Positions 28,014 to 37,120 of a DNA stretch of 64,000 nucleotides are shown here, one piece after another. The notes beneath the pieces were generated by a model that saw nothing but the letters and a program-made list of their open reading frames with translations, was not told where the DNA came from and searched no databases. The translations under genes were made by a program, and so were the position numbers. This stretch comes from Trueperaceae bacterium (GTDB taxonomy: Bacteria > Deinococcota > Deinococci > Deinococcales > Trueperaceae), in assembly GCA_020431825.1 (NCBI GenBank), contig JAGQHN010000014.1, positions 1 through 64,000 of the forward strand, in the 5' to 3' direction. Every line of letters begins with the position of its first letter. Position 1 is the stretch's first letter.

Positions 28014-29348
28014 TCAGAGCAAAGGGTAGTTAGCTTGCTCATCCTCCAGAATCAATACCCAGTCATTGCCGCGACCTGAGCTTGGTGGGCTAAATGTTTG
28101 TAAAGCCACCGTAGAACCCGTATGAAAAAAATAGGTACAGCCGTAACGCGGGTCAAACCAGATTGCCTTGACTCGTTTAGCGCTGAACACGCTTTTATCA
28201 ACCGTGAAGGATTCACCTCGAGCCGAATAGATAAAGGCAAAGTCACCCGTTTTTGCCAGCATCGCCTTGACCTTGGCAGCCCCGTGACGCGGAGCGTCCA
28301 GGAGCAGATGGTTAGCAGGTTGTAAGTCTTGAAAAGGCCGTGATTCAAACAAACGGCGCAGTAAACCCATCTGAAAGGCACCAGGATGATCAAGGGACGC
28401 ATACCACGGGATATTTGCCCAGATAGCAGGCTGGTGTTTGGCTGAGAACATCTGCCAGACACAGTTATGCCCATAGGTATGACCACAGGCACCTGCCATG
28501 ACTGCCCAGTAGGCAGCCTGACGCACGTCGTAATCATCAAAGCGTTCATTCTGTGCGTAGCCTTTATTGTAGAAGCCAACGGGTATGGTCTCATAACGCG
28601 GTTCACCATCTAAGGCTGGTTTGACTGGCTCGAGCGCATAATCCTGCTCAATAAACAGACCGTTGTCGTGGTCGCGCGCCCCATGTGAAGACTGGCACAT
28701 ATTAAAGTCCAGCCAGCTTGCATGGTGAAGCTTATCGGCTGAGCGACCCGTACCCCGCGGATGAAAAGTCATCAGGTTAGTGCCGCCATCACCTTCTTTT
28801 AAGCCTCGAGCCATCGCCTCAATAATGGCAGCTTCTTCTTCATTCTCAATGTCCTGGTCACCACCCAAAATCCAGATGATGGCGCTGTCACGGTAGCGTT
28901 CGCCCAGAAAACGTCCATAACTGAACGCATTTTCTGGCGTAAAAATCGAACTGTCACGCCCGTCTTTTTTCCAGTACGCGCCCCAGGTCGGCAGCATGCC
29001 AATAAACATGCCCAAATTCTCGGCATAAGCAACGATGTCATCTACATGCTGAAAATAGGCTTCATTGGGCTGGCCCGGGTCACGGTCTTTGAGCGGCAGG
29101 TCGCCATTGGCATTAGGCACATCCAGACCGCCCAATTCGGCAAGCACGACTGCCTGTATCACCGTAAAGCCTTTTGCCGCCCGGTTACCAAGATAGTGCT
29201 TTGCCTCCTCCAGGTTTAAACGATGAAAGAGTTCCCAGGCGGTATCTCCAAGGTAGAAAAAAGGCGTGTCGTCAGCAAACGCCAGATGACGCTGGTTGGC
29301 GGCAACTTTTAGCTTGCCCCTCTTATTCTGAAAGGTATTTAGCTGCAT
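28014..29348 (-). CDS. Apiosidase-like glycoside hydrolase (DUF4038/GH140-type)
   Basis: A 444-aa protein without signal peptide, so apparently cytoplasmic. The catalytic (beta/alpha)8 domain begins FFYLGDTAWELFHRLNLEEA and has GFTVIQAVVLAE, MLPTWGAYW, WILGGDQDIE and HPRGTGRS. The C-terminal ~90 residues fit the small beta domain (putative collagen-binding) usual for this family. GH140 enzymes release D-apiose from plant rhamnogalacturonan II. The acidic residues in GGDQD and ALDGEPRYE are catalytic candidates. It heads the isomerase/ABC operon direction, 66 bp from the isomerase-like gene. A paralogue is encoded at 43.2-44.6 kb. Confidence 0.8.
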   Translation of the reverse strand: MQLNTFQNKRGKLKVAANQRHLAFADDTPFFYLGDTAWELFHRLNLEEAKHYLGNRAAKGFTVIQAVVLAELGGLDVPNANGDLPLKDRDPGQPNEAYFQHVDDIVAYAENLGMFIGMLPTWGAYWKKDGRDSSIFTPENAFSYGRFLGERYRDSAIIWILGGDQDIENEEEAAIIEAMARGLKEGDGGTNLMTFHPRGTGRSADKLHHASWLDFNMCQSSHGARDHDNGLFIEQDYALEPVKPALDGEPRYETIPVGFYNKGYAQNERFDDYDVRQAAYWAVMAGACGHTYGHNCVWQMFSAKHQPAIWANIPWYASLDHPGAFQMGLLRRLFESRPFQDLQPANHLLLDAPRHGAAKVKAMLAKTGDFAFIYSARGESFTVDKSVFSAKRVKAIWFDPRYGCTYFFHTGSTVALQTFSPPSSGRGNDWVLILEDEQANYPLL

Positions 29349-29406
29349 AAGGAGCTCCCGACCTCAGTGCGTAACACTCTTGAACAAGACCACAAGTCAT
29401 AGCGGC

Positions 29407-30942
29407 TTATTTTCTAAAGCGCAGCGCCAGATGCGGTTTGTCAGGAAGCTCGAGCGCATACCCCCGGTTATTGGGGGCGTTCTCGCCTTGCGGCATATCA
29501 TAGAGATAGGTCTCATCTCCCTCGATTTTCTTGGCGGTTACAGGGCTTATGGTCATGTCCCAGGTATCAATCGCATCAATCTGATAGTCGTCATTCTCCA
29601 GAGGAACAATCAGGATTTTATGCTGATAATCACCCAGATAAATAAGATGATAATCACCGTTAAGCCCGCCAGCAAATTTCACATTGAAGTAGCGCCCCAT
29701 GCGCCCAGGAAAAATACTTTGCTCTGAACCGCGCTGTGGCGTTAGGCCACCCGCCGGGCCATCCTCGAGAATCTTGCGTAAGAAGCCGATGCGTTTCCAG
29801 CTTTCACCACGTAACACGCCACCCTTGCCCCACCAGAGTTCATCCTTTTCATCCATATAGGTTTCGCCGTGACCAGCGTAGCCGCCATTGGCAACCATAA
29901 TCCAGAAGCGGTGGACTTCTTCTTCAGCGCTAATCGCTCCCCAGGGGTAGGGGACGTTGCCTTCGTACTCGAGTTCGTCATTTACAATCGGCTTGCCGTA
30001 CTGCTCACGCCACTCCACCACGTTGCGTATGGCAGCATTTTGAATGCAAACGTGGGTGATGCCGGGTTTGGTATGGTCGTAGTTCATGGTCACATCGCCG
30101 TTGTGAATCGACCGCAGGTGCCCATAAGGGTCTTCTTCGTGCAGTATCTCGATAAATCTATCCCAGAGTTCCATGGGCTTGACTTTTAGCAAAAAATCAT
30201 ACTCATTGGCGAGTGACCACCAGACATGCCTGAATGAGCCAATCCGCGCTATCAGATAACGTAGATAACGAATATCGCTTTCTTCATCCATTGTCGAGTA
30301 ACCCCAGCGGTCATAAGGGTGCCAGATAATGATGTCGGCTTCGATACCCAGTTCCAGAAGATCATCCAGCCGTTTTTCAAAGTGATGCCAGAATTCTGGG
30401 TTAAAGCGGGTGAAGTCACTGTTACCGTCAGCGTCACGTTCATACGGATAGTAAACAGGTTCATTGCGATTAAAGGGATAATGTTTGGGAAAAACGCACA
30501 TGCGGATTTTATTAAAAGAAGCTTCTTTTAAGGTGGCAAGCGTCTGTTCTTCCATGGCGTCACCCTGATGCGTCCAGGCGTAGCAGGTTGTCCCAAAAGG
30601 ATAGTAAGACGTGCCATCAGCGTATGCAAAGTGAAAAGTGTCATGTACATAGACAGGACCGTGGTTATCCGCTGCGGCAGGTGTGCAGGTAAAACTGCCC
30701 GTTTTACCGTCCAGTTCTGACGCATTACTTTTGGTAGTGTAAGTCCAGGTGCCTTCTTTGGTGGGCATGCAGCGAATGCGGTAGGTGCCGTTGCCATCAT
30801 AAAAACCCTGTACTTTTAGCATTTCGTCAGCGCAGCGAAACTCGGCGCTCAGATCCACGTCTAAAAAGGGGTTGCCACTGCTTGGGCCTTGGAGCTCGAG
30901 TTCAAATCGGGTCCATTTTTCAATCTTATTCATCTGGGTCAT
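29407..30942 (-). CDS. Glycosidase with DUF5060, apiosidase-like barrel and DUF5605-type C-terminus
   Basis: A 511-aa predicted cytoplasmic glycosidase. Residues about 1-90 are a DUF5060-like beta sandwich (RFELELQGPSSGNPFLDVDL, GTYRIRCMPTKEGTWTY), 100-390 an apiosidase-like barrel (YPFGTTCYAWTHQ, IIWHPYDRWG, WWSLANEYDF with candidate acid/base E), and the end a DUF5605-like beta domain. The second acidic residue may be in VNDELEYEGN. Its first codon overlaps the ABC ATPase gene by 4 bp, so it is made together with the Opp-type importer and probably cuts the imported oligosaccharide. Confidence 0.8.
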   Translation of the reverse strand: MTQMNKIEKWTRFELELQGPSSGNPFLDVDLSAEFRCADEMLKVQGFYDGNGTYRIRCMPTKEGTWTYTTKSNASELDGKTGSFTCTPAAADNHGPVYVHDTFHFAYADGTSYYPFGTTCYAWTHQGDAMEEQTLATLKEASFNKIRMCVFPKHYPFNRNEPVYYPYERDADGNSDFTRFNPEFWHHFEKRLDDLLELGIEADIIIWHPYDRWGYSTMDEESDIRYLRYLIARIGSFRHVWWSLANEYDFLLKVKPMELWDRFIEILHEEDPYGHLRSIHNGDVTMNYDHTKPGITHVCIQNAAIRNVVEWREQYGKPIVNDELEYEGNVPYPWGAISAEEEVHRFWIMVANGGYAGHGETYMDEKDELWWGKGGVLRGESWKRIGFLRKILEDGPAGGLTPQRGSEQSIFPGRMGRYFNVKFAGGLNGDYHLIYLGDYQHKILIVPLENDDYQIDAIDTWDMTISPVTAKKIEGDETYLYDMPQGENAPNNRGYALELPDKPHLALRFRK

Positions 30943-31934
30943 GCTGCTTCTCCTTTAGCGAGTCTGGTCTTGTCGGCAAAGTGGCAATACACTTCGCGTC
31001 CGTCTTCCTGCCGCAGGGCAGGGGGTCTTTCTTCTTTACAAATGGCTTCGGCATAGGGGCAACGATTGCGAAAACGGCAACCAGAGAACTGAAATTCTTT
31101 GGCTTCTATGTCTGAGGCTTTGTAAGTTTTGCGCTCCCATTTACGGTTTGTCACGGCAATCGAGTCTAAGAGGAGCTGAGTATAAGGATGCTGCGGACTC
31201 CCCAAAATATCGCGAGCATTGCCAAATTCCACGATGGTGCCCCGGTACATCACCGCGATGTAATCGCTCACATAATAGGCAGTTGCTAAATCGTGTGTAA
31301 TGTAAAGAAAGCTTGTATTGAAATCCTCTTTGAGGGATAAAAAAAGGTTGATGATGTTCATGCGCAGCGAAGCGTCAATCATGCTCACGGGTTCATCGGC
31401 AATGATGATTTTGGGCTTAGGGATGAGCGCACGTGCAATCGATACGCGCTGAAGCTCTCCCCCCGAAAACTGGTTGGGGTATTTGCCTTTCACATCAGCG
31501 TATTTAAGTCCGACAGAATTCAGAGCTTCGTCCAGCGCTGCACTCACACCAGAACCACTTTTATGACCAATGCGATTAGCCGTTCGTTGCAAATAACTAT
31601 CAACCGTACGGTAAGCGCTGAAGGCTTCAAAAGGATTCTGAAAAATCGGTTGCAGGGTGCTAAGGAACTCTTTTCTAGAAGGAATTGCCCCTTCCCCTGC
31701 TACCACCTGATCATAAATGGTGGCAGACCCCGAGGTCGGTTTAACCAGGCGTAAGATGACCTTTGCCAGCGTGGTCTTACCACTACCTGACTCGCCCACC
31801 AGACTGATAATGACCGGCTTATTACTTTGCACGCTCAGGTTCACATCATCAAGGGCATTGATTCTCACACGTTTGACCAGACCCCCTAAGCGGTAGAACT
31901 TATTAAGATTGGTGGTTTTTAGAACGGTAATCAT
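30939..31934 (-). CDS. Opp/Dpp-type ABC transporter ATP-binding protein (second ATPase)
   Basis: A 331-aa ATPase: Walker A GESGSGKTT, signature FSGGELQRVSIARAL, Walker B IIIADEPVS, and the C-terminal oligopeptide-family cysteine region (CRFRNRCPYAEAICKEERP) that can bind an iron-sulfur cluster. It is one of a pair with the upstream ATPase and energises uptake of the ligand of the SBP_bac_5 protein. It is flanked by 4-bp overlaps on both sides. In thermophiles such Opp-type systems often import plant oligosaccharides, which suits this locus. Confidence 0.9.
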   Translation of the reverse strand: MITVLKTTNLNKFYRLGGLVKRVRINALDDVNLSVQSNKPVIISLVGESGSGKTTLAKVILRLVKPTSGSATIYDQVVAGEGAIPSRKEFLSTLQPIFQNPFEAFSAYRTVDSYLQRTANRIGHKSGSGVSAALDEALNSVGLKYADVKGKYPNQFSGGELQRVSIARALIPKPKIIIADEPVSMIDASLRMNIINLFLSLKEDFNTSFLYITHDLATAYYVSDYIAVMYRGTIVEFGNARDILGSPQHPYTQLLLDSIAVTNRKWERKTYKASDIEAKEFQFSGCRFRNRCPYAEAICKEERPPALRQEDGREVYCHFADKTRLAKGEAA

Positions 31935-32887
31935 GCCTGTCTTACCCTATCAACGTGATGACAGGCGGCAAAATGGCCTGGCTGATGCTCGAGGAATTCA
32001 GGTTCCTCGGTTTTACACACTTCAGTCGCAAACGGACAGCGCGCGGCAAACCGGCAACCTACCAATTTATCCCAGAGACTTGGCGGACGACCCGAGACAC
32101 CTTCTCGCTCCTTAGCGTCACCAATGGTGGGCAGCGCTTCAATTAGCATCCTTGTATAAGGGTGCATCGGCGCTTTAAAGACTGCCTCTGAGTCACCAAA
32201 CTCCACCACTTTGGCCGCGTACATAATCAGCATCTTGTGACTGATCTGGTAGTGCACGCCCATGTCATGCGAGACAAACAGGATGGTATTTTTCATCTGC
32301 TCCTGAATTTCCATAAGGAGCAGCAAAATGCCCTTTTGCACTACTACATCCAGGGCTGTCGTTGGCTCATCTGCCAGAATGATGTCAGGCTTGAAATAGG
32401 TTCCCAGCGCCACCATGATGCGCTGACGCATGCCCCCAGAAAGCTGATGCGGATAGGAATCCAGAGCTTCAGGCGGCAGGTCCAAGCCCTTGATATATTC
32501 ACGAACTTGCTCGAGTATCGCCTTTTTATTCTGCCCAGGTTCCAAAAAATCCAGAAATTGCTTGCGGATGCGTACCACCGGGTTTAAAGAACTCATTGAG
32601 CTTTGCGGAATATAAGAAATACGCTTGAACCAGTATTGCCCAATATCCTTGGTGCTAATTTCGCCGTTTTTGCCCTCAATACCGTAGTTGATACTACCCT
32701 GACTTAAGGAAAGCGGATAAAGGATGTCACCATAAATAATTTTAAGCAGCGTGGACTTGCCACAACCTGACTCTCCGGCAATGCCAACAATATTGCCATT
32801 TGGGATGGAGACATTGACATTGTCCACCGCATTGACCTGACCACGAACCGTCGTGTAGGTGGCCACAATATTATTTAGCGCAATCAC
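31931..32887 (-). CDS. Opp/Dpp-type ABC transporter ATP-binding protein (first ATPase)
   Basis: A 318-aa ATPase with Walker A GESGCGKST, signature LSGGMRQRIMVALG, Walker B IILADEPTTALD and the C-terminal CRFAARCPFATEVCKTEEP cluster-binding region characteristic of OppD/DppD. Its ATG overlaps the stop of the OppC-like permease gene and its stop overlaps the next ATPase start, so the five transport genes are translationally coupled. Confidence 0.9.
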   Translation of the reverse strand: MIALNNIVATYTTVRGQVNAVDNVNVSIPNGNIVGIAGESGCGKSTLLKIIYGDILYPLSLSQGSINYGIEGKNGEISTKDIGQYWFKRISYIPQSSMSSLNPVVRIRKQFLDFLEPGQNKKAILEQVREYIKGLDLPPEALDSYPHQLSGGMRQRIMVALGTYFKPDIILADEPTTALDVVVQKGILLLLMEIQEQMKNTILFVSHDMGVHYQISHKMLIMYAAKVVEFGDSEAVFKAPMHPYTRMLIEALPTIGDAKEREGVSGRPPSLWDKLVGCRFAARCPFATEVCKTEEPEFLEHQPGHFAACHHVDRVRQA

Positions 32888-33708
32888 GCATGCCCCCGAC
32901 GGGTGGCAAACATCTGGTTATAGCCAGTCGACGTCAAAAAAAGCCCCAAAAAGAGCAGTACGGTAGCAACTACGGGAGCAATAACCCAGAGATATTGTCC
33001 GGTAAAGAGGGCGTTATAATTCAGCGCCCAGAAGATAATGGAACCAAGCGTAGGAATCTCGACTTTGGATAAACCAATGACAGCCAGAGCCGCTTCGGTA
33101 TTAATTACAAATAAAATAGAGTTGATAAAACCCACGACAATATAGGCATAGACATACGGGAAAACCTCATTAAAAATGACCTCGAGCCTGTTTGAGCCTG
33201 AGAACCTCGCCGTATTGATAAACTCACGCTCCCGAATTGACAGCGCCATCGAACGGATGGTGCGCGCACCCCAGGCCCAGCCAAATATCGCCAGAATGAT
33301 GCCCACAATCATAAAAGAGGTATTCCCTCTTACCAGAGCACCCAGCACAATAAGAATGGGAAAACTGGGAATCGAAATCACCGAGTCAGTAAGAATCATC
33401 ATCAGGCGGTCATACCAGCCACCGATATACCCTGCACTCAAGCCAACCAGTGTGGCAATCAAGGTAGTCGCTATACTAACTGACACCCCTAAAATCAGAG
33501 AGTTACGAATCGAATAGATTAAGAACCAGAAAATGTCCTGCCCCTGAGAATTGGTGCCTAAAAGATGCTCGAGGCTGGGTCGCAAATTCTTAAAAAAGCT
33601 TCCCTGCTTGGTTGGGTCAACATGATTCAAAAAAGGCAGCAGGAAACTGGCCAGTACAAAAATAGCCAGTATCGTTATGCCAATTTTTAGGCGCAGGTTG
33701 AATTTCAT
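32884..33708 (-). CDS. Opp/Dpp-type ABC transporter permease (OppC-like)
   Basis: A 274-aa inner-membrane permease with an N-terminal helix, the HLLGTNSQGQDIFWFLIY motif typical of DppC/OppC, five further helices and an EAA-loop variant around INTARFSGSNRLEVIFNEVFP. It pairs with the OppB-like permease. Overlaps of 4 bp on both sides place it firmly in the operon. Confidence 0.9.
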   Translation of the reverse strand: MKFNLRLKIGITILAIFVLASFLLPFLNHVDPTKQGSFFKNLRPSLEHLLGTNSQGQDIFWFLIYSIRNSLILGVSVSIATTLIATLVGLSAGYIGGWYDRLMMILTDSVISIPSFPILIVLGALVRGNTSFMIVGIILAIFGWAWGARTIRSMALSIREREFINTARFSGSNRLEVIFNEVFPYVYAYIVVGFINSILFVINTEAALAVIGLSKVEIPTLGSIIFWALNYNALFTGQYLWVIAPVVATVLLFLGLFLTSTGYNQMFATRRGHA

Positions 33709-34706
33709 TGATAGCGAATCCTCGGGTCAAAGAGCGGGTAAAGCAGATCAATAATAAGGGCTGCCGTCGCTACCGCAATAATCGAAATGGTCACGGTGCC
33801 GTAGAGCATGTTGAAATCGCCATTGCCGACAGCTGTCCGCATCCGTAAACCTAAGCCAGGATAGGAGAATAGAATCTCGGTTAAGAGAGCGCCGTTAAAA
33901 ATGCCGCCGATGGACAGGGCTAGCGCTGTGATTTGTGGTAAGAAGGAATTTTTGGCAACATATTGAAACATGACAGTGCGGGGAGGAACGCCTTTAAGCC
34001 GCGCAAATTTCACGTAGCCTTCTTCCTTATTGGCAAAAGACAGGGCTTTCATACCCAGCACGTTCCAGCCAAAGCCTGCCAATACAAGGGTAAGGGCGGG
34101 TAAAAAAGAATTGTAAATAATCATTCTGATTTTTTCCAAGGATATAGGCCCTGGGCGAATAGTGGTACTTAGCGGGAAAAGGGGCCAGACATAGGCAAAA
34201 AGCAGAATAAGGACAAGCGCCAAAATATAATAAGGAATGGGATAAAGGACAACGCCCACAACCTCGAGCACGGTAGCCCAGCGCGTGTTGTGAAAAAAGC
34301 CTGCCAAGAGGCCAATGAGGTTCCCAATCAGCCAGGAAAAAACAATTGAAATACCCAGCAAACCTGCGGTCCAGGGCAGTGCCTGAAGAATATATTCTGA
34401 GACTGGTTTAGGGAAACCGGAAAGCGACGGTCCAAAGTCAAATTTTAAGAGTACTTTTTTGAGATAGTTAACATACTGAGAGGCCAAACTGCCCTCGAGC
34501 CCATACAGTTCTCTAAGGGACTGCCGCAATTTGGTAATGGCTTCGGGATCCATGGTTTGCCCGGCCTGCGTTTGAATCTGATTGATATAGCCTTCTATGG
34601 GATCACTGGGCATGAGCCGCGGAAGAAAAAAGGTCACGGTAATCCCGATAAACAAAATAACGAAATAAGCCCCGACTCGAGTAAGAATGTACTGAATTAG
34701 ATTCAT
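33705..34706 (-). CDS. Opp/Dpp-type ABC transporter permease (OppB-like)
   Basis: A 333-aa permease with the N-terminal helix and FFLPRLMPSDPIEGYI pattern of OppB/DppB, GLEGSLASQYVNYLKKVL, and the EAA loop VKFARLKGVPPRTVMFQYVA. About six helices. A strong hairpin lies between its start and the binding-protein gene. Confidence 0.9.
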   Translation of the reverse strand: MNLIQYILTRVGAYFVILFIGITVTFFLPRLMPSDPIEGYINQIQTQAGQTMDPEAITKLRQSLRELYGLEGSLASQYVNYLKKVLLKFDFGPSLSGFPKPVSEYILQALPWTAGLLGISIVFSWLIGNLIGLLAGFFHNTRWATVLEVVGVVLYPIPYYILALVLILLFAYVWPLFPLSTTIRPGPISLEKIRMIIYNSFLPALTLVLAGFGWNVLGMKALSFANKEEGYVKFARLKGVPPRTVMFQYVAKNSFLPQITALALSIGGIFNGALLTEILFSYPGLGLRMRTAVGNGDFNMLYGTVTISIIAVATAALIIDLLYPLFDPRIRYQ

Positions 34707-34716
34707 AATTTGAGGG

Positions 34717-34744
34717 AAAGGGTTGCCCTGACGAGCAACCCTTT
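34717..34744 (-). terminator. Intercistronic hairpin after the binding-protein gene
   Basis: AAAGGGTTGC and GCAACCCTTT form a perfect 10-bp stem with an 8-nt loop between the binding-protein gene and the OppB-like gene. No T tract follows on the minus strand. Such stems commonly protect or partly terminate the message so that the binding protein is made in excess over the membrane parts. Confidence 0.6.
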
Positions 34745-34752
34745 AGAAATGT

Positions 34753-36645
34753 TTAGTTACCTGTTGGCTTTATATTGGCTACGATTGCTTTAGCTGAACT
34801 CCACCAGGAATAAGGCACAGCGTAGTAATTGTCGGCTTTGGGGAACCCTGTAAAGTAATACTCGTTGGTTGGGATGGTAGTTGGAATACCCATGAGGTTG
34901 ATATAGGCCATGTCATTCACAAATTCTTTTAGCACTTCACGGCCAATCTCATAGAATTCTTCAGAGGTCACATCGATACCAGCAGCTCTGGTAACCAGTT
35001 CATCCACTTTTTCATTACTCCACTGGTACTGGTTACCCGCATTGGTTTCGTTGGAATCTACCGGATTAATATACTCGGTTTTAATGGTTGACCATGCACC
35101 TGAGAGATAGTTATTGGTAAAGAAGCAGTTGGTCCAGTTCAGCTCCGTTGTGCGCTGCGCATTGGTGTTTTGCACTACGGTAAATTCGGCGTTATCAACC
35201 TGTCTGGCATTGACTTCAATACCAGCGTTGCGCCAGCTATCGGCAATCGAGAAACCAACACGCTGCATGACTTTGTTCCAGTCACCAGGAATCACAAACT
35301 CTAAGGTCCAGAGTTCGCCACTTGGCAACAGCCACTTGCCATCATTGTTCTTTGTGAAACCTACGGACTCGAGTAACTTGCCTGCTTGCTCAGGGTCATA
35401 CTTCCACCAGCCGATACCAAAGGCACTGGGGTCTTCAGGAATGTTTTTCGCACCGGTTTGCTTAAGCACATTGGCTAAATCCTGGGTAAAGTTGGCATCA
35501 AAGGGCTTGTAGCCATCAGCAAGGGTAAAATCATTTAACCAGCCAAGGAGCGGCTCAACATAAACAGGATGCTTAATCTGCGTATCTGCTAAAGGAAGCG
35601 GTGAGGACAAAAATTCACCACTCAGCGAGTTAACACCAACCATTTTCAGGTCAAGAGCAAGGGCCAGGGCCCAGCGCACTTCCACCCTATCCAGGGGTGC
35701 CCTTTGCATGTTCATGAGTATGCCGTAAGAACAGGCATCATCCATGTTGTGATAAGGCATATCTGGTGAGAAGGTGGTGATGTTGTTGTTCCTGGCCTGG
35801 GCAGCCTTGATGCTGTCAGGACTCATAAAGGTATCTACGTCATACTGGTTTTGTACAAAGGATAACGAACGGGTTTCTTCTGGACCAAAGTCTTTGTAAA
35901 GAACATACTTGGGCATATAGCCATCACTGTCTAAATTAGCCCAGGATGAACGCTGCCAATCATCACGCAGTTCCCAGAGTTGCCAGAAACCGTTGGGGTC
36001 AAACTCTTTAATGGTATAGGGACCGAGAGTTGCCGGGTTAGGGTTACGAAACTCACAGAGATTTTCCTGCTGTTCAAAAACATGTTTAGGAACAATGTTT
36101 AAGCGGGGCCCCCAGTTGGGTGTGCCCATGGTAGCAGTAAAGTCAAAAGCTGGCTTTTGGGTTTTAACCTCGATGGTGTAATCGTCTACCTTGCTATAGC
36201 TCTCAACATAGCCAGTAATCACAGCAATACCAAACCAGTTCAGGCAGTCTGTACCTGAAAAATAGGTGTCGAGGGTATAGATGATGTCATCAGCGGTAAA
36301 CTCTACGCCGTCACTCCAGTAAACGCCTTGTTTGAGCTTAAAGCGGAACTCGGTGTGCTCATCATTCAGAACTTCAGGAAGTCCATCTGCGAGTTCGGGT
36401 ACGGTCTCACCTGTACCGGTATCGGTTTCCCACAGGGTACCCCAGCCTAATTCCCTGAAGCCCCGCCAGACGGCATAGGAAGAAAGCAGAGGGTTAAACT
36501 GGTCAGGGTTGGCAGTTTGACGGTCAAAGGTCTGGAAAATGAGGGTTTCGCTGCGAGGGGTGCCAACATCGGTCATTTCCTGAGCAAAGCTCAAGCCCAC
36601 TAAGCACAGCAGCAAACTTAAAATGATTAAGGTGCTTTTTTTCAT
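34753..36645 (-). CDS. Opp-type ABC substrate-binding protein (SBP family 5), likely oligosaccharide-binding
   Basis: A 630-aa exported solute-binding protein with signal peptide MKKSTLIILSLLLCLVGLSFAQ. The family 5 signature around FRFKLKQGVYWSDGVEFTADD is clear, and the C-terminal half has the usual KYDPEQAGKLLESVGF repeat. The length is above typical peptide binders (about 520-550 aa), as in several oligosaccharide-binding members. Context with three glycosidases suggests a plant glycan oligomer as ligand rather than peptides. TTAGGAG precedes the ATG. First gene of the Opp-type operon. Confidence 0.88.
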   Translation of the reverse strand: MKKSTLIILSLLLCLVGLSFAQEMTDVGTPRSETLIFQTFDRQTANPDQFNPLLSSYAVWRGFRELGWGTLWETDTGTGETVPELADGLPEVLNDEHTEFRFKLKQGVYWSDGVEFTADDIIYTLDTYFSGTDCLNWFGIAVITGYVESYSKVDDYTIEVKTQKPAFDFTATMGTPNWGPRLNIVPKHVFEQQENLCEFRNPNPATLGPYTIKEFDPNGFWQLWELRDDWQRSSWANLDSDGYMPKYVLYKDFGPEETRSLSFVQNQYDVDTFMSPDSIKAAQARNNNITTFSPDMPYHNMDDACSYGILMNMQRAPLDRVEVRWALALALDLKMVGVNSLSGEFLSSPLPLADTQIKHPVYVEPLLGWLNDFTLADGYKPFDANFTQDLANVLKQTGAKNIPEDPSAFGIGWWKYDPEQAGKLLESVGFTKNNDGKWLLPSGELWTLEFVIPGDWNKVMQRVGFSIADSWRNAGIEVNARQVDNAEFTVVQNTNAQRTTELNWTNCFFTNNYLSGAWSTIKTEYINPVDSNETNAGNQYQWSNEKVDELVTRAAGIDVTSEEFYEIGREVLKEFVNDMAYINLMGIPTTIPTNEYYFTGFPKADNYYAVPYSWWSSAKAIVANIKPTGN

Positions 36646-36860
36646 GAATCAACTCCTAAAACTTAAACTCTTAAACTTAATCCTGATTTGTGCTCGAGCC
36701 TTTCTCGTCCCAGCCCATCCACCTTCCTTTCCTGGTTAATCTCAATAATTCTTGAAGCCCAACGGGCATACCGCTAGAAAAACCAGACTTGTTTGCCAGG
36801 GTTTGACCAGATTCGGCAGCTAAGCGTGAATAATCAGAGGGCATTTTCTCTAGCTCCTAC

Positions 36861-36876
36861 TTGAATATTTATTCAA
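36861..36876. promoter_or_regulatory. Operator-like palindrome TTGAATA-TT-TATTCAA
   Basis: A perfect 7-bp inverted repeat with a 2-bp centre. The same geometry with one arm mismatch (TGGAATA-AA-TATTCAA) recurs at 38928-38943 before the transketolase gene. Two such sites in the two main intergenic regions of one locus point to a shared regulator, most likely the SorC-type protein encoded at 42.3 kb. Confidence 0.6.
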
Positions 36877-36894
36877 AATCCAAATTTTATTCTT

Positions 36895-36924
36895 TTGCAA
36901 ATATACCTGCTGTCTGAATATAAC
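36895..36924 (+). promoter_or_regulatory. Candidate sigma-70-type promoter for the SDR operon
   Basis: TTGCAA (36895-36900) and TATAAC (36919-36924) are 18 bp apart, about 195 bp before the SDR start and just downstream of the palindrome. Both hexamers are close to consensus; no transcript data support it. Confidence 0.35.
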
Positions 36925-37120
36925 GTCAAGTATTTGTCATAATCAGGGCAAGTTTTCTGGGTTTTATGAAGATCAAACTAAGCTTTTAGACGAGCACATC
37001 GCCAGGCAATAAGGCACAAAAAAATAGGGCGCTCACTAAGAGCTAAAAAAGTTAAGGTATTCACATGGGCGTGGTGATATTCAAATAAGCTCGAGTAGTA
37101 GCCATGATTAGGAGGCAGGT

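Larger units (their letters stand above)
36646..37120. other. Divergent control region of the carbohydrate locus
   Basis: About 475 bp between the Opp-type operon (minus) and the SDR gene (plus). It contains a perfect operator-like palindrome at 36861-36876, a promoter candidate at 36895-36924, and two TATTCA half-sites near 37056-37085. No coding frame is supported. It is AT-rich around the palindrome. Confidence 0.55.
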
